Positions 54,777 through 64,000 of a stretch of DNA of 64,000 nt are shown in pieces. The DNA lies in assembly GCF_007625155.1 (NCBI RefSeq), contig NZ_VMNK01000017.1, positions 1 through 64,000 of the forward strand. The letters run 5' to 3'. The notes under the pieces were generated by a model that ran no database searches, was not told the DNA's origin, and worked only from the letters and a program-made list of their open reading frames with translations. Each line of letters starts with the position of its first letter. Position 1 is the first letter of the stretch. The translations under genes were made by a program, and so were the position numbers. This stretch comes from Denitromonas halophila (GTDB taxonomy: Bacteria; Pseudomonadota; Gammaproteobacteria; Burkholderiales; Rhodocyclaceae).

Positions 54777-57068
54777 TCAATTCTCCTCGCGCGCCGGGGC
54801 GAGCACTTCACGGTTGCCATTGCTCCCCATTGAGGAGACCAGCCCGGCGCGTTCCATTTGTTCAATCAGTCGGGCCGCCCGGTTGTAACCGATACGCAGG
54901 TGACGCTGTACCAACGAAATCGACGGGCGACGAGTTTTCACCACCACTTCGACCGCCTGATCGTACAAAGGATCCGCTTCGACATCGTCGCCATCGACGC
55001 TGCTCATGCCGTCGCCCGATTCTTCCTGGGCGTCGAGGATGCCATCGATGTAATCGGGCTCGCCCTGCTTCTTGAGGAATTCGACCACGGTGTGCACTTC
55101 ATCGTCGGCCACGAAGGCGCCATGCACCCGCATCGGCAGGCCGGAGCCAGGCGGCAGGTAGAGCATGTCGCCCATGCCCAGCAGGCTTTCGGCGCCCATT
55201 TGGTCGAGGATGGTGCGCGAGTCGATCTTGGACGACACCTGGAAGGCCATGCGGGTCGGGATGTTGGCCTTGATCAGGCCGGTGATCACATCCACCGAGG
55301 GGCGCTGGGTGGCGAGAATCAGGTGGATGCCGGCCGCCCGGGCTTTCTGCGCCAGACGTGCAATCAACTCTTCGACCTTTTTGCCGACCACCATCATCAT
55401 GTCGGCTAGCTCGTCGACCACCACCACGATATGCGGCAGGGTCTCGAGCGGCTCGGGGTTGTCGGGATTGATGGCGAAGGGGTTGGTCAGCGGCTTGTCG
55501 GCCTTCTTCGCCTCGCTCACCTGCTTGTTGAAACCGGCCAGATTGCGCACGCCGACGGCGGCCATCAGCTTGTAGCGTTTTTCCATCTCCGCCACGCACC
55601 AGTTGAGCGCGTTGGAGGCGTGCTTCATATCGGTGACCACGGGCGCCAGCAGGTGCGGGATGCCCTCGTACACCGACAGTTCCAGCATTTTCGGGTCGAC
55701 CATGATCAGCCGCACCTTGTCGGGCTCGCTCTTGTAGAGCAGCGACAGGATCATGGCGTTGATACCCACCGACTTGCCCGAGCCGGTCGTGCCGGCCACC
55801 AGCAAGTGCGGCATCTTGCCCAGATCAGCTACCACCGGATTGCCGGAGATGTCCTTGCCCAGGCCGATGGTCAGCGGCGAGTGCATGTCGTGATAGGCCT
55901 TGGAGCCAAGAATCTCCGATAGCCGCACGGTCTGACGCTTGGGGTTGGGCAACTCGAGCGCCATGCATGACTTGCCCGGCACGGTTTCAACCACGCGGAT
56001 CGAGATCAGCGACAGCGCACGCGCCAGGTCTTTCGCGAGATTGACCACCTGCGCGCCCTTGACGCCAGTGGCCGGTTCGAACTCGTAACGGGTGATAACC
56101 GGACCGGGATACGCCGCGATGACCTTTACCTCGACACCGAAATCCGCCAGCTTCTGCTCGATGAAGCGGGAGGTGAATTCCAGCGTTTCGGCGCTGGGCG
56201 GCGTGACATCCTGCGAGGCTTCGTCCAGCAAGGACACTGGCGGCAAGGCACCGTCGCCGGCCGCGCCAAACAAATTCTGCTGGCGCTCTTTTTGCACCCG
56301 CTCGGACGGCACAACCACCGCCACCGCGGGCTCGATACGCACAGGCGACGCCGGCGTACGCTCGGCCTTTTCGCGGCGCGTCTTGACCACCGCCTCGCGC
56401 TTTTGCGCCAGCTCGCGGCCGGCGCGACGATCGCGCCAGGCCTGGCCGCCGCGCTGCAAGGTCAGCCAGGTCTGCTCAAGCCACAGCCCGAGCCGCTCGG
56501 TCGCTGACAACCACGAAATACCGGTAAACAGACTCAAGCCACCGGCGATCAGCGCCAGCAACACCAACGTGCCGCCGGTAAAGCCGAGGTAGCGAAGCGC
56601 GGCGGCGCCAAGCTCCGAACCCAACAAGCCCCCCGGTGCCAGTGGCAAGCCGGCGCCCGTGGAATGAAAGCGCAGCGCTTCGAGCGCGGCGCTGGCGAGC
56701 AGAACGACGAGAAAGCCCGCCATCACGATGAAAAATGAGCGCTTGTCGGTGTTGAACTCGTGCCGGAAACGGCGGAAGCCCCAGGCGATGCCATAGCCGA
56801 GAAAGATCACCAGCCACCAAGCCGAGCCGCCAAATAAATACAGCAGCACATCGGCCAGCCAGGCGCCAAAACGCCCGCCAGGGTTGGTGACCCGCGCCAC
56901 TTCGGTGGCATGCGACCAGCCCGGATCGGCCTTGTTATAGCCGAGCAGGATCATCGCCACATAAATGGACACAACGCCCAGCACAATCCAGCGTGTTTCC
57001 TGGAGCAGATGGGCAATACGCTCAGGCAGCGGCTGATTGCGGGAACGGGTTTGAGACGAAGACGCCAT
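54777..57068 (-). CDS. ftsK: DNA translocase FtsK
   Basis: FtsK anchors at the septum and pumps DNA toward dif during division. The 763-residue protein has four to five N-terminal membrane helices (about 20-190) and a short linker (about 190-290), so it is shorter than the 1300-residue enterobacterial form. The motor has Walker [15 protein letters not shown] and Walker [12 protein letters not shown]. The C-terminal gamma winged helix ([20 protein letters not shown]) reads orienting sequences. The ATG at 57066-57068 was chosen over one 4 codons earlier because of its context before the charged N-terminus. It is followed without a gap by lolA. Confidence 0.95.
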   Translation of the reverse strand: MASSSQTRSRNQPLPERIAHLLQETRWIVLGVVSIYVAMILLGYNKADPGWSHATEVARVTNPGGRFGAWLADVLLYLFGGSAWWLVIFLGYGIAWGFRRFRHEFNTDKRSFFIVMAGFLVVLLASAALEALRFHSTGAGLPLAPGGLLGSELGAAALRYLGFTGGTLVLLALIAGGLSLFTGISWLSATERLGLWLEQTWLTLQRGGQAWRDRRAGRELAQKREAVVKTRREKAERTPASPVRIEPAVAVVVPSERVQKERQQNLFGAAGDGALPPVSLLDEASQDVTPPSAETLEFTSRFIEQKLADFGVEVKVIAAYPGPVITRYEFEPATGVKGAQVVNLAKDLARALSLISIRVVETVPGKSCMALELPNPKRQTVRLSEILGSKAYHDMHSPLTIGLGKDISGNPVVADLGKMPHLLVAGTTGSGKSVGINAMILSLLYKSEPDKVRLIMVDPKMLELSVYEGIPHLLAPVVTDMKHASNALNWCVAEMEKRYKLMAAVGVRNLAGFNKQVSEAKKADKPLTNPFAINPDNPEPLETLPHIVVVVDELADMMMVVGKKVEELIARLAQKARAAGIHLILATQRPSVDVITGLIKANIPTRMAFQVSSKIDSRTILDQMGAESLLGMGDMLYLPPGSGLPMRVHGAFVADDEVHTVVEFLKKQGEPDYIDGILDAQEESGDGMSSVDGDDVEADPLYDQAVEVVVKTRRPSISLVQRHLRIGYNRAARLIEQMERAGLVSSMGSNGNREVLAPAREEN

Positions 57069-57118
57069 GGGGGAGCACACACACGCTGTGCGACACAGCG
57101 GCCAGAAGACACTGCCGC

Positions 57119-57153
57119 ATTATACGAAAACGGCCCGCCTTATGCGGCGGGCC
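57119..57153 (-). promoter_or_regulatory. Terminator of the crp-family gene and candidate ftsK -10
   Basis: On the minus strand a GGCCCGCC/GGCGGGCC hairpin (57132-57153) is followed by TTTTC, likely ending the Crp-family transcript. Four bases on lies a perfect TATAAT (57119-57124), about 50 bases before the ftsK start. Its -35 would fall within the hairpin and is poor. Confidence 0.45.
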
Positions 57154-57200
57154 ACGAAACGAAGCGTAACGGGGCGTAAGCCCGATGCGGCGACCGGCGA

Positions 57201-57872
57201 TCAGAGATCCTGGATGCGGTCGCGCAGAATGATCCCGTTCGGGGTTTCCTCGATCAAGCCTTGCAGCCCGAGATCCTTCATGACGCGACTGACCATCTCG
57301 CGCGAAGCGCCGATCATCTTGGCGATATCCTGCTTCGAGATCTTGCGCACCACCACCATCTCGCCGTCCTGCTCTTCGCCCATTTCGAGCAAAAGATGGG
57401 CGACGCGGCCATAGACATCCATCAGCGCCAGACTTTCGATCTTGCGGTCGGCATTACGCAGGCGGTCAGCCAGATTGCTCATGATGCGCCAGGCGATGTC
57501 GAAGTCGTCGCGCATGAGCTGCTTGAAATCGTGCTTGGAGATCATCACCAGATCGGAGGGCATCACCGCCACCACCGAGGCCGAACGCGGCTGCTCTTCA
57601 AAGATGCCCATCTCGCCGAACAACTCGCCCTGCCCGAGAATGGTGAGAATCACCTCGCGTCCGTCTTCATCGCTCACCAGCACCTTGAGGCTGCCCGTGA
57701 GCACGAAATAGACGTAATCAGGCGGATCGCCCGCGCGCACAACAGCTTGGCCTCGCGGAATACGACGCATCATGGCGCAACGGGCCACGCTCACCAGGCG
57801 CTCATCACTGAGCCCCTGAAACAACGGAAAAGTACGCAATGCGATGTTGGAAACCGCGGCCGTCTGGACCAT
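57201..57872 (-). CDS. Crp/Fnr-family transcriptional regulator
   Basis: The 223-residue protein has an N-terminal cyclic-nucleotide-binding domain (about 15-130, with GQGELFGEMGIFEEQPRSAS, the phosphate-binding cassette region containing PRSA). A dimer helix and a C-terminal winged helix follow (SKQDIAKMIGASREMVSRVM, about 178-197). It lacks the N-terminal cysteine cluster of FNR. The cassette (GEMG...RSAS) is close to that of cAMP-binding CRP/Vfr, but the ligand is not proven. It lies divergent from trxB and upstream of ftsK, the slot held by lrp in enterobacteria. Confidence 0.92.
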   Translation of the reverse strand: MVQTAAVSNIALRTFPLFQGLSDERLVSVARCAMMRRIPRGQAVVRAGDPPDYVYFVLTGSLKVLVSDEDGREVILTILGQGELFGEMGIFEEQPRSASVVAVMPSDLVMISKHDFKQLMRDDFDIAWRIMSNLADRLRNADRKIESLALMDVYGRVAHLLLEMGEEQDGEMVVVRKISKQDIAKMIGASREMVSRVMKDLGLQGLIEETPNGIILRDRIQDL

Positions 57873-58051
57873 ACAACTCTCCTGTCGGTAAGGCTGCTCC
57901 GGCGCTAAGCCCCTGAGACCACGGGCGATTCACTGCGAACGGGCAACTGCGACACTATCACGTTCTCATAGAAACGTAACGCCCCCCAGCACTCCAAAAC
58001 CCGAGACCCCAACAAATCGGCGGCTTGAAATGCCTCAAGGCCAGCTCCAGT

Positions 58052-59058
<1,007 letters not shown>

Positions 59059-59062
59059 GGCC

Positions 59063-60052
59063 ATGGCACGCAAGCGTCGCCCCGCCGCCGCGCAAGCGGC
59101 GTCGCCGGCGCGCTTGCCCGACACCCGCTTCGCCTCGCTCAAGCGGATCAAGGCGAACAAAAACAAGGCCTCGGAACATGCCGCCCCACCGGCAGCCACC
59201 GACGCCCCGCCCGTCGACGAGACACTGCCGCCGCCCGATCTGTTTCGCGCCAGCGTGGGCGACATCCAGCCCATCGCCGACACAAACCGCGCCGAGATAA
59301 CCCCCCCGCGTCCACGGCCCGTTCCCAAAGCCCGACCGGTCGAAGCCGACGACGACCTGCCGCGCCGTCATGCGCCGCCGCCGGAACACGACGAAGGCGC
59401 CTGGTTTCAACACCATATGCATGACGTGGTCCCGCTGCCGCAGGACGATCGCGGTTGGCTCGGCCCGGTGCCGCGCGCCGAAACCGCCAAGATTGTTCAG
59501 CCCCGCACGCCTCAACCCAACGACATCATGTCCTGGCTGGCCAGCGGCACGCAGCCGCTCAAACCCGCCAACCGCGCCGACATCGCCACCCCGCCGCCGG
59601 TCGCCGCACCCCGCCTGAGTGAAGCCGACGAGCAAGCCGCCTTGCGCGAGAGCATGGAAGCGCCGCTGAGCTTCGAAGACCGGCTCGACATGGGCGACGA
59701 GGCCGTTTTTTTACGCGCCGGACTGCCGCGTCGGGTGCTCACCGATCTGCGCCGCGGCCGCTGGGTGGTGCAGGGTGAAATCGATCTGCACGGTCTGACC
59801 CGCGACGAGGCCCGCGCCGCGCTGGCAGAGTTCCTCGCCAGCGCACTGCGCCGTGGTATCCGCTGCGTGCGGGTCGTGCATGGCAAAGGCCTGCGCTCGC
59901 CGGGCAAGGTCGGCATTCTCAAGCAGCTCTCCAAAGGCTGGCTGTCTCAGCGCGAGGAGATCCTCGCCTTCTGTCAGGCCCGCGCCAACGAGGGCGGCAG
60001 CGGCGCCCTGCGCGTGCTACTGCGCGCGCCCGACAAGATCCGCGCGCCGTAA
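59063..60052 (+). CDS. Smr-domain (MutS2-like) protein
   Basis: The 329-residue protein has a proline- and charge-rich, probably disordered N-terminal two thirds and a C-terminal Smr domain (about 225-318). The conserved DLHGLTRDEA and VVHGKGLRSPG motifs suggest an endonuclease or nucleic-acid-binding role. It lies 4 bases after trxB and is probably co-transcribed. The N-terminal part is longer than in the typical 180-residue YdaL/SmrA proteins, as usual in betaproteobacteria. Confidence 0.88.
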   Translation: MARKRRPAAAQAASPARLPDTRFASLKRIKANKNKASEHAAPPAATDAPPVDETLPPPDLFRASVGDIQPIADTNRAEITPPRPRPVPKARPVEADDDLPRRHAPPPEHDEGAWFQHHMHDVVPLPQDDRGWLGPVPRAETAKIVQPRTPQPNDIMSWLASGTQPLKPANRADIATPPPVAAPRLSEADEQAALRESMEAPLSFEDRLDMGDEAVFLRAGLPRRVLTDLRRGRWVVQGEIDLHGLTRDEARAALAEFLASALRRGIRCVRVVHGKGLRSPGKVGILKQLSKGWLSQREEILAFCQARANEGGSGALRVLLRAPDKIRAP

Positions 60053-60107
60053 ACGACACAACGGCCACCCGAGGGCGGCCGCTGCATGATTCGGCATCAG
60101 CGATCGA

Positions 60108-62094
<1,987 letters not shown>

Positions 62095-62151
62095 AGGCGT
62101 GTAACTATACCGTCTGCCCCCGGATTTGTGCGGAGTCCAGCGCACTTCAAG

Positions 62152-62197
62152 CTATCCACAATTCCGGTGCACAAGCCTGTGGATAAGCCGTGGATAA
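62152..62197. promoter_or_regulatory. Cluster of three DnaA boxes
   Basis: A perfect DnaA box TTATCCACA on the minus strand (62178-62186) has a one-mismatch box (TTATCCACG, minus, 62189-62197) next to it. A third box lies 17 bases away on the plus strand (CTATCCACA, 62152-62160). The cluster is in the gap between divergent nadE and the FemAB-like gene. There is no AT-rich unwinding element nearby, so it is unlikely to be the origin. Confidence 0.65.
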
Positions 62198-62308
62198 ACC
62201 CCACGGGGCCGGAGACCCCATCGGACGGGAACACTCTGCCCCATCATGCAGCAGCTGCCCCGGCCACAATCGTCGGCGCGCGGCCAGCGCAGTGAAGAAT
62301 GCCAACCG

Positions 62309-63445
62309 ATGAGCGACACACTCCGATTTTTCCGCCGTATCGAAGACATTCCGGCATCTGCCTGGAACGCGCTGGCGGGCGACCACGCCGGACTGCAGCA
62401 TGCCTTCCTGCATGCGCTTGAAGCCAGCCAGTGCGCCAGCGCTGATACGGGCTGGACGCCACACCACGCCACGCTATGGCGCGACCACACGCTGGTCGCT
62501 GCCATGCCGCTTTACCGAAAAACGCACTCCTGGGGCGAATATGTTTTTGACTGGGCCTGGGCGCAGGCCTACGAGCAGCACGGCCTCGACTACTACCCCA
62601 AATGGCTGTGCGCCATCCCCTTCTCGCCACTGCCAGGCCGCCGCCTGCTGGGCATCGATATCGCCACACGCAGCCGGTTGCTGCACGACACGCTGGCGTG
62701 GATCGCCGCCGGCGACGGCAGCTCCTTGCATGTGCTCTTTCCCAGCGAAGAAGACACCGCGCTGCTCGCCGCCGCCGGGATGCAGATTCGCCATGGCGTG
62801 CAGTTTCACTGGCGCAATCGCGACTACACCGATTTCGCCGACTTTCTGAACCACCTCACCCGCGACAAACGCAAGAAAATCCGCCAGGAGCGCCAGCGGG
62901 TGGCCAGGGCCGGCGTGCACTTCGTCTGGAAGACCGGGGACGAAATCAACGAGACCGATCTCGATTTCTTTCACCACTGCTACTGCCTCACCTACGCCCT
63001 GCGCCGCTCGACGCCCTACCTCACGCGCGACTTCTTCGCCCAGCTGAATGCCACGGCACCGGCCTCGGTACGTCTGCTGATCGCCTATCGCGATAGCCGG
63101 GCGGTGGCCTGCGCGTGGTTTTTGGCCGACGCGCAAGCGCTCTATGGCCGCTACTGGGGCGCAGTGGAGGACATCTCCTGCCTGCACTTCGAAGCCTGCT
63201 ACTACCAGGGCATCGACTACGCCATCACGCACGGACTATCGCGCTTCGAAGGCGGCGCCCAAGGCGAACACAAGCTCTCACGCGGCCTGGCATCAACACC
63301 GATCACCTCGGCCCACTGGATTCGCGATGCGCGCTTTGCCAACGCGATTGCCGACTACCTGCGCCGCGAGCGCGACGGCATCGCGGGCTATCTGGACGAG
63401 CTGGACGAGCGCAGCCCCTTCCGCCCCAAACCGCCAGCGCCATGA
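62309..63445 (+). CDS. FemAB-like/GNAT-fold protein (PF04339-type)
   Basis: The 378-residue protein belongs to the family sometimes named peptidogalycan biosynthesis protein or COG3146, with a double GNAT (FemABX-like) fold. Typical stretches are PLYRKTHSWGEYVFDWAWA (about 67-85), LTRDKRKKIRQERQRVA and YYQGIDYAITHGLSRFEGGA, followed by GEHKLSRG. The activity is unproven; aminoacyl or acyl transfer is presumed from the fold. The ATG at 62309 begins the conserved region; the ribosome site is weak. Confidence 0.88.
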   Translation: MSDTLRFFRRIEDIPASAWNALAGDHAGLQHAFLHALEASQCASADTGWTPHHATLWRDHTLVAAMPLYRKTHSWGEYVFDWAWAQAYEQHGLDYYPKWLCAIPFSPLPGRRLLGIDIATRSRLLHDTLAWIAAGDGSSLHVLFPSEEDTALLAAAGMQIRHGVQFHWRNRDYTDFADFLNHLTRDKRKKIRQERQRVARAGVHFVWKTGDEINETDLDFFHHCYCLTYALRRSTPYLTRDFFAQLNATAPASVRLLIAYRDSRAVACAWFLADAQALYGRYWGAVEDISCLHFEACYYQGIDYAITHGLSRFEGGAQGEHKLSRGLASTPITSAHWIRDARFANAIADYLRRERDGIAGYLDELDERSPFRPKPPAP

Positions 63446-63446
63446 A

Positions 63447-63471
63447 AAAAGCCCGCGCGAAGCGGGCTTTT
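63447..63471. terminator. Bidirectional terminator between the FemAB-like gene and ppa
   Basis: A 10-bp stem AAAAGCCCGC/GCGGGCTTTT with a 5-base loop, directly after the plus-strand stop and 19 bases past the convergent ppa stop. Confidence 0.88.
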
Positions 63472-63490
63472 CCAGACAACCGCGCGCGGA

Positions 63491-64000
63491 TCAGCCCGCG
63501 TTGGCGATGCCGGTCAGGATTTCCTGGCGGGCGTCTTCGACGGTGCCCCAGCCGGTGACCTTGACCCACTTGCCCGGCTCCAGATCCTTGTAGTGCTCAA
63601 AGAAATGAACGACCTGCTTCATCAGCAGTTCGGGCAGGTCGTCGGTGGTTTCGACCTTGTTGTACAGCGGCGTGAGTTTGGAGACCGGCACGGCGACCAC
63701 TTTGGCGTCTTCACCCGACTCGTCTTCCATCTTCAGTACGCCGACCGGGCGGCAGCGGATGACCACGCCCGGCTGCAGCGGGAAGGGCGTGACGACCAGC
63801 ACATCCACCGGATCGCCATCGCCGGCGACAGTGTGCGGCACATAGCCGTAGTTGCAGGGGTAGCGCATGCTCGTACCCATGAAACGGTCGACGAAAACGC
63901 AGCCGCTATCCTTGTCGACTTCAAACTTGATCGGCTCGCCCTGCGCCGAGATCTCGATGATGACATTGACGTCGTTCGGCACATCCTTGCCAGCGGTGAC
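63491..64000 (-). CDS. ppa: Inorganic pyrophosphatase (5' end beyond the window)
   Basis: This soluble family I pyrophosphatase hydrolyses diphosphate to drive biosynthesis. The visible 169 codons cover almost all of the protein: [39 protein letters not shown] and the metal site DGDPVDVLV, then [10 protein letters not shown] and [17 protein letters not shown]. The frame runs on past a GTG at 63980-63982 into [10 protein letters not shown], which matches the family N-terminus. So the true start lies just outside the window. Confidence 0.96.
   Translation of the reverse strand, partial: VTAGKDVPNDVNVIIEISAQGEPIKFEVDKDSGCVFVDRFMGTSMRYPCNYGYVPHTVAGDGDPVDVLVVTPFPLQPGVVIRCRPVGVLKMEDESGEDAKVVAVPVSKLTPLYNKVETTDDLPELLMKQVVHFFEHYKDLEPGKWVKVTGWGTVEDARQEILTGIANAG

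Noticed and set aside
62152..62197. Replication origin
   Set aside because: There are DnaA boxes but no AT-rich unwinding region and no dnaA, dnaN, gidA or parAB neighbours; reported only as a box cluster.

Overview
The window is a GC-rich chromosomal segment of a betaproteobacterium, most likely Rhodocyclales (an Azoarcus/Thauera/Zoogloea-like organism). The evidence is the rpsF-priB-rpsR-rplI-dnaB block, a DUF2868/DUF3482 pair, an SLC5-type sensor kinase beside acetyl-CoA synthetase, a 3-hydroxybutyrate-oligomer hydrolase (polyhydroxybutyrate metabolism) and a nadE-glnB pair. This placement is inference from gene content and protein style; there is no rRNA gene in the window.

Layout. 1-3.2 kb: tandem strong promoters firing leftwards out of the window, then dnaB and the S6/PriB/S18/L9 operon. 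3.4-6.4 kb: a DUF2868 membrane protein, a DUF3482 GTPase and tRNA-Ser(GGA). 6.4-16.3 kb: an acetate-type module, all on the minus strand: acs, a small membrane protein, an SLC5-STAC histidine kinase (CrbS/CbrA type), a stand-alone receiver, a pseudo-histidine kinase fused to a DnaQ-like exonuclease, and a sodium:solute symporter. 16.6-18.2 kb: class I fumarase. 18.4-28.0 kb: an eleven-gene, translationally coupled secretion/pilus-like operon. It joins GspG/F/E to a PilM/N/O/P-like platform, a lipoprotein secretin with a C-terminal beta domain, and three more pseudopilins. 28.4-29.1 kb: a lytic transglycosylase.

29.2-32.9 kb is a scrambled accessory island. It holds two RHS toxin tips in opposite orientations, each with a candidate immunity gene, a duplicated RHS core fragment, a decapitated PIN-domain toxin, and a REP-associated transposase (RAYT) with its REP sequences. 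33.0-49.0 kb: a DUF318 permease with a mini-thioredoxin, gamma-glutamyltranspeptidase with a His-rich insert, a beta-hydroxyacid dehydrogenase, a PhzF protein, a two-partner secretion pair, a PhoX phosphatase, a LuxR regulator divergent from a 3HB-oligomer hydrolase, and tRNA-Ser(CGA).

49.1-64.0 kb returns to housekeeping genes: an AhpD-like protein, MltF, SerS, then rarA-lolA-ftsK, a Crp/Fnr regulator, trxB and an Smr protein. These follow the enterobacterial trxB-lrp-ftsK-lolA-rarA-serS order, with a Crp-family gene in the lrp position. glnB, nadE, a DnaA-box cluster, a FemAB-like protein and the 3' part of ppa (cut by the window edge) follow.

The least conventional items are the pseudokinase-exonuclease fusion in the acetate-sensing operon, the hybrid type II/type IV secretion operon with repeat sequences inside its prepilin leader regions, and the RHS tip-displacement island.
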